The notes below the pieces were generated by a model that ran no database searches, had not been told where the DNA came from, and saw nothing but the letters and a program-made list of their open reading frames with translations. From Poriferisodalis sp965226645 (GTDB lineage Bacteria > Actinomycetota > Acidimicrobiia > Acidimicrobiales > Poriferisodalaceae): a stretch of DNA of 64,000 nt. How positions within the stretch are numbered: position 1 is the first letter of the stretch; each line of letters begins with the position of its first letter. Both the position numbers and the translations under genes were made by a program. Shown here one piece after another: positions 37,250 through 45,013 of this stretch. The stretch spans positions 1 to 64,000 of the forward strand of contig CBDDDL010000003.1 in assembly GCA_965226645.1 (NCBI GenBank). Direction: 5' to 3'.

Positions 37250-37300
37250 ATGGACGTTGCAGGGGCACATCGGGAGGGTGTGACATGGGCGAATCAGTGA
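37250..37300 (+). CDS. Possible 16-residue leader peptide overlapping the AraC gene start
   Basis: ATG 37250 has GGGAGGG 7 bases upstream and encodes MDVAGAHREGVTWANQ, stopping at TGA 37298-37300, inside the AraC gene. The ribosome site and start are nearly the same as those of the AraC gene itself: 37233-37253 and 37268-37288 match at 18 or more of 21 positions. So the region is a small duplication that left a second start signal in another frame. Ribosomes using it would stop just past the real start; this could lower or couple translation. Not proven to be used. Confidence 0.4.
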   Translation: MDVAGAHREGVTWANQ

Positions 37301-38241
37301 GCACCGAATCGGTATCGGTCAGAGAGCGGTTCGACTTCTGGCATGAGGTGATCTGCAAGGCATTCGTTCGTCTCGAAGCCGAGACGCTGCCGTCGGAGAA
37401 CGCGTTTCAAGCCGAGATCGAACAATCAGATCTTGGCCCGCTCACGCTCAGCCGGGTGCGTGCCGAACCCCAATTCGTTCAGCGCTCAGCGCATCTCATC
37501 AAGACCGAACCGCGGGACGAAGTGCTGGTGTCGGTGCAGCTCAGCGGCAGCGCCGTGATTTGTCAGGACGAGCGTCAGGCATTGCTCACACCCGGTGACT
37601 TCGCCCTCTATGACACCACTCGTCCCTACGAACTCGTCACGCGCGAGCACTTCGAGATGCTGGTGTTCCAATTCGACCGCCAGTTCCTGATGGAGCGGTG
37701 CCCGTTCCCCGAGCGGCTGACGGCGATTCGGTTGACGAATGACACCGCCGTGACGGCTCCGGTGTCCTCGTTTCTGCGCTCGCTCGAGCCGCTTGCGTTG
37801 ACCGATGACAACGCCGTGTCACGGCAGCTGGCCTCCAGCGTCGTCGATTTGTTGGGCTTGGCGCTGGCTGAACGATTCGGTGCCGAGAGCTCGCCGAACT
37901 CGCAGCGAACGAAGTATTTCCTGCGGGCCTGCACCTACGTCAATGCGTACGCAAGCGACCCCGAGCTCACGCCGGCCCGGATCGCCGCCGCGGTCGGCGT
38001 GTCGCTGCGTTACCTGCACACGACCTTCTCCGAACACGGTGTGACTGTCGGCGAGTATCTGATTCGGCGCCGGCTCGCCCGTTGCATGGACGACCTTCTG
38101 AGTCCTGTGTTGGGTTCGCGAACCATCACCGAGATCGCACACAGTCACGGCTTCAAGACGTCGGCGCACTTCACACGGCGATTCACCGAGGCGTACGGCC
38201 GGCCGCCAGGCGAGGTGCGTCAGAACGGGCTGGCAGGCTGA
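37285..38241 (+). CDS. AraC family transcriptional regulator
   Basis: 318 residues from ATG 37285 (GGGAGGG upstream). N-terminal cupin-like sensing domain of the AraC_binding_2 type (RERFDFWHEVICKAFVRLEAE, GDFALYDTTRPYELV). C-terminal double helix-turn-helix at about 210-310 (LTPARIAAAVGVSLRYLHTTF, GSRTITEIAHSHGFKTSAHFTRRFTEAYGRPPGE). Aldoxime dehydratase-nitrilase operons are commonly controlled by this regulator type. It is divergent from the nitrilase. Its stop abuts that of the next, convergent gene with no base between. Confidence 0.9.
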   Translation: MGESVSTESVSVRERFDFWHEVICKAFVRLEAETLPSENAFQAEIEQSDLGPLTLSRVRAEPQFVQRSAHLIKTEPRDEVLVSVQLSGSAVICQDERQALLTPGDFALYDTTRPYELVTREHFEMLVFQFDRQFLMERCPFPERLTAIRLTNDTAVTAPVSSFLRSLEPLALTDDNAVSRQLASSVVDLLGLALAERFGAESSPNSQRTKYFLRACTYVNAYASDPELTPARIAAAVGVSLRYLHTTFSEHGVTVGEYLIRRRLARCMDDLLSPVLGSRTITEIAHSHGFKTSAHFTRRFTEAYGRPPGEVRQNGLAG

Positions 38242-39303
38242 TCAAGCAGCGCTGAGATTTCTGCGGATGCGCGGGATCACGTCGCTGGCGAATCGCTCCA
38301 GCGAGGCGTTCATCACCGACGGTGGGAGCCCGGGCGGGCCGCCCCAGCTGACCAGATCGGTCACGTCGTGGTCACGCATCATGGTGGTCAGCTCGGCCAC
38401 GCAATGGTCGGCATCGCCGGCGGTCCACACCAGCGGGTTCAGCGGATCGGGCTGGCGAGGACCGGTCCTGGCCGAACGTTCGGCGGCAGTGGACTTGTGG
38501 TCGGCACTGGCCTTGATGATGCCGATGTACACATTTCGGCGGTAGCGCTCTGCAGCGGCGATCGCCTCCCAGGTCGGATCGTCGGCGGGGTCACGCCCGT
38601 CGGTGACGTACACCCCGCGGATGATGCCCACGCGCTTGTCGCCGGGGTCGCGACCGTCATCGGCCAGCGCCTGCTTCCACGGTTCGAGCACAGTCGCCTT
38701 GGGCCCTTGGGGCAGCAGGTTCGTATCGAAGCGGGCCGCCCGCAGCGCGCCCGCTTCGCTCGTGGCCGCGATCCACAGCGGGGGGCCGCCCTCTTGCACC
38801 GGATCGGGCGTCACTCGCACGTCTTGGTAGCTGTATCGCTTGCCCTCATAGCTGAACGGCTCACCGGACCACGCCAGCCGCAGAATCTCGATGGCCTCCT
38901 CGGTCAGCGACACCCGCCGGCTGATCGGCAGACCGAAGCCAGCGAACTCATGCGCGGCGTAGCCCATGCCGATGCCCAACTCCATGCGGCCACCAGAGAT
39001 GTTGTCGAGCACGGCAAGGTCTTCGGCCAGCCGCACCGGATCCCGGAACGGCATGAGGCAGATGTCGGTGGAGAAACGCATGGTGGTGGTCAGCGCCGCC
39101 GCCGCGCCCGCCACCGGCACGAAGTTGGGCAGGTACCCGTCCTCGATGAAGTGGTGCTCGGTGAACCAGCACAGCTCCAAGCCGAGTTGCTCGGCATGGA
39201 CGACCTGGTCGAACGTTTCGGCGTACACCTGCGGCATCGTCACGTCACCTCCCGGCGGGCACCGGAAGTCGTGGCAGATCCCAAACCTCAGCGACTGCGT
39301 CAT
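38242..39303 (-). CDS. LLM class flavin-dependent oxidoreductase
   Basis: 353 residues, luciferase-like TIM barrel that uses FMN or F420. Typical blocks: QVVHAEQLGLELCWFTEHHF, TTTMRFSTDICLMPFRDPVRLAEDLAVLDNISGGRMELGIGMGY, RLAWSGEPFSYEGKRY, and PPLWIAATSEAGALRAARF. Substrate unknown; relatives oxidise alkanesulfonates, nitriloacetate, amines or aldehydes. A link with the adjacent nitrilase pathway is possible but not shown. Confidence 0.85.
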   Translation of the reverse strand: MTQSLRFGICHDFRCPPGGDVTMPQVYAETFDQVVHAEQLGLELCWFTEHHFIEDGYLPNFVPVAGAAAALTTTMRFSTDICLMPFRDPVRLAEDLAVLDNISGGRMELGIGMGYAAHEFAGFGLPISRRVSLTEEAIEILRLAWSGEPFSYEGKRYSYQDVRVTPDPVQEGGPPLWIAATSEAGALRAARFDTNLLPQGPKATVLEPWKQALADDGRDPGDKRVGIIRGVYVTDGRDPADDPTWEAIAAAERYRRNVYIGIIKASADHKSTAAERSARTGPRQPDPLNPLVWTAGDADHCVAELTTMMRDHDVTDLVSWGGPPGLPPSVMNASLERFASDVIPRIRRNLSAA

Positions 39304-39312
39304 GCGGCGACG

Positions 39313-40115
39313 CTAGTTCGACGGCCCTTGATGCGGCCGTGTCGCCAGGTCGTCGAGCAAGTCGCCGACGAGAACCACCATTGACGACGCGATGACGTCC
39401 GGATCTTCGAGTGTTTCCACCGCCCGCATGGCCATGCGAACGCCGATGCTGTCGGAGGCGCCAAAGAGGGCGCCCGCTTGGGCCATCGCTTCATTCGTCA
39501 CGCTGCCGCTCAGACCGTTGCGCTGCAAGCTGGCGAGTCGAGCGCACATGTCTCCAGTTGAAACGCTCTGCAGCAGGCGCAGCACATCCAACGCGTCCTT
39601 GTCACTGAGTCGGTTGGGAGTTGCGGATCGGTCAGCGATCTTGGGGATCTTGGCAACAAGGAGTGCTCCCGGTCCGGCGACACTCATCTCAATGGAACGG
39701 CCGTCGTTCGGATCGAGCGCCGTGATCATCCTTCGCTCTCGGTCGATGAGAGCTGCTTCGAGTCCCGTGGCTCTGCGAGCGGCGCTCGAGCCGTGGGCAC
39801 CGAGGTCAGCGCTGCGAGATCCTCGGCCGGCCAGGAGTTCGGGCACCATGAGGTCGACGTCAACGCCTCCGGGACTCCGCCATTGACCGGGCTGGCCTTG
39901 ATGTTTGAAACCTGCGGCGTTCATGAGCGTGGCGATGAGTGGAGATTCGGCGAGATCGCTTGGAGCGATCGCGAAGTCGGCGTCGGTCGTGTACTCGTCC
40001 ACGGCAAATTCGGTATCGCCGGTGTGCATATAGACGGCTTGAGCGCCCACGAGCACGACCGAATCGAGATGAACCTTCAGCGCGTCCGCGGCATCCAGAA
40101 GGCATGAACGCGCAT
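39313..40115 (-). pseudogene. AbiEii-like nucleotidyltransferase toxin, probably frameshifted near its start
   Basis: The open frame from GTG 40056 gives 247 residues with VLVGAQAVYMHTGDTEF, YTTDADFAIAPS (catalytic acidic pair) and GGVDVDLMVPELLAG. Upstream the frame stays open and reads LLDAADALKVHLDSVV, the first helix expected of the family, but no ATG, GTG or TTG is in that frame. ATG 40115, 15 bases after the upstream gene's stop, is off by one base near 40098; restoring one base would give MRVHAFLDAADALK. Either a recent frameshift or a truncated protein from GTG 40056. It pairs with the AbiEi-like gene before it. Function as toxin is inferred from family and pairing. Confidence 0.6.
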
Positions 40116-40129
40116 GTACCTACAACTGT

Positions 40130-41143
40130 CTACGTTCGCCAGGTGTGTTCATTGGTCCTCATCCAATCGAGAAGTGCTTCGCCTTGTGACGGCTCTCGAC
40201 CCGGTCCCGTCAGCAAGTCGACACTGAGTTGACTCGGTCCGACGCAGCGAAGACCATCGCGGGTCGTCGCGCCTTCGAACACGATCGGGTCAAGCGGTTC
40301 GAGCAGAACGACATTCGCGCCGGAGTCGACCTCGCGCAGGCCGAGTTCGTGAGCCGCTTCGTATGGGTCCTCGACATAGAGCGTCGCCGTTCTTGCCCCT
40401 GCGATCGGGTTGAAGCGCTGGGCCGCGAAGGCGCCGGTGGTTGCATACTTGAACGAAGCGCTTGCGAGGCGACGTTCGGTGGATCGAAGCCCACGCGGAT
40501 CAAGCAGTATTGACGGCTGGTTTGACGTCAACTGCCCGTAGTCCTCGGCCCATCGGTGGATGGCGGCTTGCCAGTCGACGTCAAGCACGCGTCCACGCGG
40601 CTCGCGCGTAATGATTCCCTCTCGGTCGAGCAATTCAATGACACGCGACAGCGTCGGGGCCGAGGCTGCGGTGGACTCCGCCAACTGCCGGACACCGTAG
40701 GGAGGTGAATTGTCGACGAGGACTCGCAGCGCCACAGCAGCGCCGCGACCGCGGAGGGAACTCAGCGCGTGTTGCGCTGGCCAGGGATCACGATGAGCAC
40801 CTGCAGCCGAGATGAAGAGTCCGGGCGAGGAGATCTCCAACCGGATGTTGCCCGTCATGTCGATGTATCCGACGCCGAGCTTCGCGAGCGCGTCGCGTGT
40901 ACGTGGAGAGAGGTATGTAGCGCTGACAACTGGCACTGCCGCCGAGCCCAACGCCGTGCAGAATCGCCGCACCCGCTCAACGACCGACTGCATCATGCGG
41001 GGTTCGATGCGCCGCTTGACCTCGATGACGATCTCGGCGGACTGGCCGTCCGGCGACTGCACCTTGACTATGGCGTCGGGTCCGAGCGCCGTTGCGGCGA
41101 TTCGCGCGTCGAGGCTGATGTCGGCGCTCCAGCCAGTTGGCAA
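40130..41143 (-). CDS. AbiEi-like antitoxin/regulator, 5' end disrupted
   Basis: 337 residues from the TTG 41143; no better start exists. N-terminal nuclease-like fold (AEIVIEVKRRIEPRMM, TYLSPRTRDALAKLGVGYID), then a winged helix at about 160-210 (GVRQLAESTAASAPTLSRVIELLDREG). The in-frame sequence upstream (TSIIRDVTRTLAARLPTGW) reads back to position 41188, where a 153-bp inverted-repeat element begins. Beyond the element lie ATG 41364/41358 and a four-box operator at 41397-41452. The original gene most likely started there. Precedes the toxin-like gene by 15 bases. Confidence 0.6.
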   Translation of the reverse strand: MPTGWSADISLDARIAATALGPDAIVKVQSPDGQSAEIVIEVKRRIEPRMMQSVVERVRRFCTALGSAAVPVVSATYLSPRTRDALAKLGVGYIDMTGNIRLEISSPGLFISAAGAHRDPWPAQHALSSLRGRGAAVALRVLVDNSPPYGVRQLAESTAASAPTLSRVIELLDREGIITREPRGRVLDVDWQAAIHRWAEDYGQLTSNQPSILLDPRGLRSTERRLASASFKYATTGAFAAQRFNPIAGARTATLYVEDPYEAAHELGLREVDSGANVVLLEPLDPIVFEGATTRDGLRCVGPSQLSVDLLTGPGREPSQGEALLDWMRTNEHTWRT

Positions 41144-41187
41144 CCGAGCAGCGAGGGTGCGCGTGACATCGCGGATGATGCTGGTTT

Positions 41188-41340
41188 CCTTAGAGCGTTA
41201 GCGGATAGGCGCTGACCTGCGGAAACGCTGGCTTCGGCTGTTGGCCGGGGAGGGGCCTGACCAGCGCCTTTACTGCCGGGATCCGATATCGCCCTCAATC
41301 TGCGCTACAGACCGCTCACCTATCCGCGCGGCCTCTTAGG
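41188..41340. mobile_element. MITE-like inverted-repeat element (153 bp) at the AbiEi gene start
   Basis: The ends match over about 22 bases with mismatches: CCTTAGAG-N5-GCGGATAGG from 41188 and CCTAAGAG-N5-GCGGATAGG read inward from 41340. The last 9 bases of each repeat are perfect (41201-41209 and 41319-41327). There is no coding sequence inside. No clear target duplication is seen. It separates the operator and likely start of the AbiEi-like gene from the rest of the gene. Confidence 0.6.
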
Positions 41341-41396
41341 GAGCATTGTTGACGGCATGGACATTTCGATTCGTGGTGAACTTCTGTCAGCTAAGA

Positions 41397-41452
41397 GTGT
41401 TTCAAATTCTATAGTGTTTCACTACTCGTGAAACAAGATGCTTCGTGAAACA
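41397..41452. promoter_or_regulatory. Four-box operator (GTGTTTCA twice, GTGAAACA twice)
   Basis: GTGTTTCA at 41397 and 41414 and its inverse GTGAAACA (TGTTTCAC on the other strand) at 41428 and 41445. Within each pair the spacing is 17 bases, and the whole block is symmetric around about 41425; the inner two boxes form the perfect palindrome GTTTCAC-N5-GTGAAAC. It lies 33-88 bases upstream of ATG 41364. AbiEi antitoxins bind inverted repeats in their own promoter, so this is probably the locus operator. Confidence 0.65.
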
Positions 41453-41524
41453 TCAAAAAGGAACTCGCGAGGAATCCCCAAGACATCGGACTGTCGCAGG
41501 CATCCTGCGGTCGGGCCTACCGGC

Positions 41525-43093
41525 TCAATACCAGGCGTCGGGTACGGCTGCCTCGCGGTCGTCGACGAAAGCCTGCAGTTCACGATCGACTGCCGGGTCG
41601 AGCGGTGGGGGAGGCTGGTAGTCGGCGAGCGTCTGCTTCCACAGGTGGTTGGCACGCTGGGCCATGTCGAGGCTGCCTTCTTCGGACCATTGCTCGAACG
41701 ACGTGGTGTCGCACAGCGCCGACTCGAAGTTGGCCGTCTCGAAGTTGCTCATGGTGTGAGCAGTTGCGAGGTAGTTGCCACCGGGTCCGGCTTCGCGATA
41801 CGCCGAGGCGCCCAGCTCGTTGTCGTCGATGGTGAGTCCCTCGATCAGGCGATGCAGCATCCCGCATCGGTCGGCATCCATCACGAACTTCTCGTATCCG
41901 AGGGTCAGCCCGCCTTCGAGCCAGCCGGCCGCTTGCAGCATGAAGTTCGAGCCGGCCAGCAGCCCCGGCGTCATGGCATCGGCTGATTCCTGCATGGCCT
42001 GCGCATCGGCAATCTTCGAGGCCGTGTAGTGGCCGCCGCAGCGAAACGGCAAGCCCAAGCGCCGGGCGAGCTGACCGATGGCGAAGGTCGCAAGCGTCGA
42101 CTCGGCGGTGCCGAACGTGGGCGCGCCCGACTTCAGATCCATCGTGGTCAGGAAGTTGCCGTAGATCATCGGCGCACCGGGCCGCACCAGCTGGGTGAGG
42201 GCGATCCCGGTCATGGCTTCGGCGTGCGCCTGCGCGATGAGCGCCGATTGGGTGACGGGCCCCATGCCGCCGCCGATGATGAACGGCGAGATGAGGCAGC
42301 CCTGATTGGCGCCGGCGTAGGCCTTGAGCGCGCCGCTCATCGTGTCGTCCCACACCAGCGGCGAGTTCACGTTCACGTTTCCACCGATGACGCAGTGCGA
42401 CTCCATGTACTTCGCACCGAACACAATCCGTGCCATCGCAATTGAGTCTTCGGCCCGCTCGGGCGCCGTCACGGAACCCATGAACGGCTTGGCCGAGTAG
42501 CGCAGGTGGGCATCGACCATGTCGAGGTGCCGCTTGTTGACCGGTACGTCGACCGGCTCGCACACCGTGCCGCTCCCGTGCGCCAGCCATGGCGACATCC
42601 ACGTCAGCTTGACGAAGTTCCGGAAGTCCTCGATGGTGGCGTACCGGCGACCGCCATCCAGATCAGCGACGAACGGCGGGCCGTAGGTCGGCGTGAACAC
42701 CACGTAGTCGCCGCCGATCTCGACACGCCGGCCGTCGCGGCCGTACATCGTGAACTCACTGGGCGCCGTCGAGCACAGCTGCCGGGCCAAGCCGGGTTCG
42801 AACCGCACACGCACCCCGTCAACTGCAGCCCCGGCGGCTCGGAACAGTTCCAGCGCCTCGTCGTCGCCACGGAACTCGACCCCAATTTCGGACAGGATCC
42901 AGTCGGCATGGGTCTCGAGCCGATCCAGCGCCTCGTCGTCGAGCAGCTCGTATGGCGGGATGCGCCGCTGCGGGGTAGCCGCGCCCAGGGACGGCGACGC
43001 CCCAGCGGTTCGTGCAGCGACCCGGCTCGACCGTCCACGCCGCACACCGCGGCGCACGCCACGCCCGCTGCCGTTCCCACCAGCCATCGGCAC
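41525..43093 (-). CDS. Trimethylamine methyltransferase (MttB) family protein, non-pyrrolysine
   Basis: 522 residues. MttB-fold proteins move methyl groups from quaternary or tertiary amines to a corrinoid protein. Blocks: YELLDDEALDRLETHADWILSEIGVEF, YVVFTPTYGPPFVADLDGG, CVIGGNVNVNSPLVWDD and GPGGNYLATAHTMSNFETA. No in-frame amber codon occurs, so it belongs to the large group without pyrrolysine (MtgB-like), which includes glycine betaine and carnitine enzymes. No corrinoid protein gene is adjacent. The N-terminal 35 residues are Arg/Gly-rich and may be an over-extended start. Confidence 0.83.
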   Translation of the reverse strand: MPMAGGNGSGRGVRRGVRRGRSSRVAARTAGASPSLGAATPQRRIPPYELLDDEALDRLETHADWILSEIGVEFRGDDEALELFRAAGAAVDGVRVRFEPGLARQLCSTAPSEFTMYGRDGRRVEIGGDYVVFTPTYGPPFVADLDGGRRYATIEDFRNFVKLTWMSPWLAHGSGTVCEPVDVPVNKRHLDMVDAHLRYSAKPFMGSVTAPERAEDSIAMARIVFGAKYMESHCVIGGNVNVNSPLVWDDTMSGALKAYAGANQGCLISPFIIGGGMGPVTQSALIAQAHAEAMTGIALTQLVRPGAPMIYGNFLTTMDLKSGAPTFGTAESTLATFAIGQLARRLGLPFRCGGHYTASKIADAQAMQESADAMTPGLLAGSNFMLQAAGWLEGGLTLGYEKFVMDADRCGMLHRLIEGLTIDDNELGASAYREAGPGGNYLATAHTMSNFETANFESALCDTTSFEQWSEEGSLDMAQRANHLWKQTLADYQPPPPLDPAVDRELQAFVDDREAAVPDAWY

Positions 43094-43238
43094 ATTGTGG
43101 GCTATGTGCAGTCCCGCCGTGTCCGCCGCCGGGCTGTGCCGCGGTGTCCGCTGCCATCCACGGCACCGTGCGGCAGCGTCTGGGTACTGTGCCGATCAGT
43201 CGACACCGCCCCGGTTAACCGCGCAGGAGCATCCGCAC

Positions 43239-44054
43239 ATGGCAGATACGTACGAGAACCTGACCATCGATACGCCGGCGGAGGGTGTGGCGCGCATCAC
43301 CTTCAACCGGCCCGAACGGCTGAACGCGCTGACGCACGGACTCGTGAGCGACTTCCACGACGCCCTCAGCGCCACCGATGCCGATCATGACGCCCGCGCC
43401 ATCGTGCTCACCGGAGCAGGCCGTGGCTTCAGCGCCGGGCTTGATCTCACCGGTTACGGCGGCGTGCCGGGCACCGAGTCCCACGGCGGGCCGCAGCGGG
43501 GCATGGCGGTCCAGCAGGAGATCGCCGAGCTGGTGCATCACATGCGCGACGTACGCCAGCCGATCATCGCAGCGATCAACGGCGCAGCAGCAGGCGGCGG
43601 TTTCGCCATCGCCTGCGCCTCCGACATCCGTTACTGCGGCGAGTCGGCCAAGTTCGGCACCGCGTTCGTGCGCCTGGGCATCTCCGGCTGCGACATCGGC
43701 GTCAGCTGGATGCTGCCCCGCCTCATCGGTGCCTCCCGGGCGTGGGAGCTGATGCTCACCGGCCGGGTGATCGATGCGACCGAGGCCGACCGCATCGGCC
43801 TCGTCAGCACCGTCGTGCCCGACGACGCCCTCATGGACACCTGCCTCGGCGTTGCCGCCGAGATCGTCGGCAACAGCCCGTTCGGCGTGTGGATGACCAA
43901 AGAAGTCATGTGGTCGAACCTCGAGATCGGCAGCCTGCGAGCCGGCATCGACCTCGAGAACCGCACCCAGATCATGGCCTCGCTCACCGAGGACAGCCGG
44001 GAAGCCATGCAGTCCTTCTTGGACCGTCGCCAGGTCAAATGGTCCAACCGCTGA
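43239..44054 (+). CDS. Crotonase (enoyl-CoA hydratase/isomerase) family protein
   Basis: 271 residues from ATG 43239 with GCAGGAG 10 bases upstream. Oxyanion-hole segments GFSAGLDLTGYG and INGAAAGGGFAIACASDIRYC identify the family. The two hydratase glutamates are absent: GGGFA replaces GGGCE, and TAFVRLGISG replaces the usual xPEI stretch. It therefore is probably not a hydratase but an isomerase, lyase or thioesterase-type member. It is divergent from the MttB gene with about 145 bases between, suggesting a shared control region. Confidence 0.82.
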   Translation: MADTYENLTIDTPAEGVARITFNRPERLNALTHGLVSDFHDALSATDADHDARAIVLTGAGRGFSAGLDLTGYGGVPGTESHGGPQRGMAVQQEIAELVHHMRDVRQPIIAAINGAAAGGGFAIACASDIRYCGESAKFGTAFVRLGISGCDIGVSWMLPRLIGASRAWELMLTGRVIDATEADRIGLVSTVVPDDALMDTCLGVAAEIVGNSPFGVWMTKEVMWSNLEIGSLRAGIDLENRTQIMASLTEDSREAMQSFLDRRQVKWSNR

Positions 44055-44131
44055 CCCGCAACGCCGGCCAGAAATCGACTCGCCGCGCACTCATCGCACA
44101 TGCTCTGATGCGGGCATGGCGCAGGCACAAG

Positions 44132-44153
44132 ATGTAACACATAAGTGGTACAT
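44132..44153. promoter_or_regulatory. Operator of the RHH/PIN toxin-antitoxin pair
   Basis: ATGTAACAC-ATAA-GTGGTACAT, arms matching at 8 of 9 positions, ending 7 bases before the antitoxin ATG at 44161. This position is typical for an RHH antitoxin that represses its own promoter. Confidence 0.6.
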
Positions 44154-44160
44154 TGGTGGC

Positions 44161-44397
44161 ATGAGCGAAACGGCCACGGTGCGCTTCAACGAGGCGGAAC
44201 TCGCTTTGCTCAACGAGCTCGCTGCAGAGTTCGGCGGACGATCGACTGCGATCAAACAAGGGCTGCGGCTGCTCGCTCAGGAACGCCGCCGCCAACTGGC
44301 TCTTCGGAGCTTCATGGCTGAATGGGCGGAACATTCCGGGCCACCCGACCCCGACGGCGTGGCAGCGATGCGCGAACGCTATTTCGCCGACTCGTGA
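44161..44397 (+). CDS. Ribbon-helix-helix antitoxin
   Basis: 78 residues from ATG 44161. The N-terminal ATVRFNEAELALLNELAAEFGGRSTAIKQGLRLL is a ribbon-helix-helix DNA-binding fold; the C-terminal part (FMAEWAEHSGPPDPDGVAAM) would wrap around the toxin. Its stop overlaps the GTG start of the PIN toxin (GTGA, 44394-44397), so the two are coupled. An ATG at 44116 in frame is upstream of the operator and is not chosen. Confidence 0.85.
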   Translation: MSETATVRFNEAELALLNELAAEFGGRSTAIKQGLRLLAQERRRQLALRSFMAEWAEHSGPPDPDGVAAMRERYFADS

Positions 44398-44774
44398 TCC
44401 TCGATGCCGGAGTGCTCGTCGCCATCGAACGCGACGAATCCGACGCTAGAGACTTCGTGGAAGCCGCACTCCAGACAAGAGAGCCGCTGCGGACGACAGC
44501 TCCGATTGTCTCCCAAATGTGGCGTGACGGTGCCCGGCAGGTACTCCTGAGGGGGTTCTTGCCCTCGGTTGATGTGCTCGCGTTCACCGCGAATCACGTC
44601 CCGTTGGTCGGCACGCTGCTACGCCATTCCGGAACAGCCGATGTCGTCGATGCCCACATGCTTGCCTGCGCGATCCACCTTGAGGACAGCATCATCACTT
44701 CTGACTTGGGCGACTTCGCGCACTTGGCTGGACATCTCGGAGCAGAGTCGCCGAGCATCCATCACTGGCGCTAG
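44394..44774 (+). CDS. PIN domain ribonuclease toxin (VapC-like)
   Basis: 126 residues from GTG 44394. PIN-fold acidic residues: Asp in VILDAGVLVAIERDE, Glu/Asp in the middle helix region, Asp in TADVVDAHMLACAIH and Asp in SIITSDLGDFAHLAG. This is a metal-dependent RNase held inactive by the upstream RHH protein. Its stop codon lies inside the duplicated monooxygenase 3' end that follows at 44770. Confidence 0.85.
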   Translation: MILDAGVLVAIERDESDARDFVEAALQTREPLRTTAPIVSQMWRDGARQVLLRGFLPSVDVLAFTANHVPLVGTLLRHSGTADVVDAHMLACAIHLEDSIITSDLGDFAHLAGHLGAESPSIHHWR

Positions 44775-44873
44775 CCGGCGGGCTGGGCTACTCGGTCGGA
44801 CTTGAATTCGAAGACGTAGGGGTCGAGCGACTCCTGCGCGGCGAGCCGGAACTTGTGCCAGTAACCGCCGCCG
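44770..44873 (-). pseudogene. Duplicate of the 3' end of the Baeyer-Villiger monooxygenase gene
   Basis: About 104 bases match the last 104 bases of the gene at 46088-48007, with about five differences. Read leftward it gives GGYWHKFRLAAQESLDP and ends DRVAQPAG with the same stop. The rest of a gene is missing: the match stops at 44873 inside CCGCCG. The two copies bracket the NYN gene and its upstream repeats, as in integration or recombination at a gene 3' end. Confidence 0.85.
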
Positions 44874-44982
44874 ACGCCCGAAATCCATGCGCTGTTGGCG
44901 CGCCGCGCGTGCTGTGATGCGCAAGTGTCAACGAAGCGACCCCCGTGCTTGCGGCTGGGCGATTGTGGCATGCGGGGCAGTG

Positions 44983-45010
44983 TTCTTCCGAGCGACAGCT
45001 GCGATAGGGT
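44983..45010 (+). promoter_or_regulatory. Possible promoter ahead of the direct repeats
   Basis: TTCTTC at 44983-44988 and TAGGGT at 45005-45010 with 16 bases between, directly upstream of the first 40-bp repeat. The match to sigma-70-type boxes is weak; the position is what makes it of interest. Confidence 0.25.
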
Positions 45011-45013
45011 GAC

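Noticed and set aside
42750..43238. Upstream extension of the crotonase open frame to 42750
   Set aside because: That part is antisense to the MttB gene; ATG 43239 has a good ribosome site and matches the family start.
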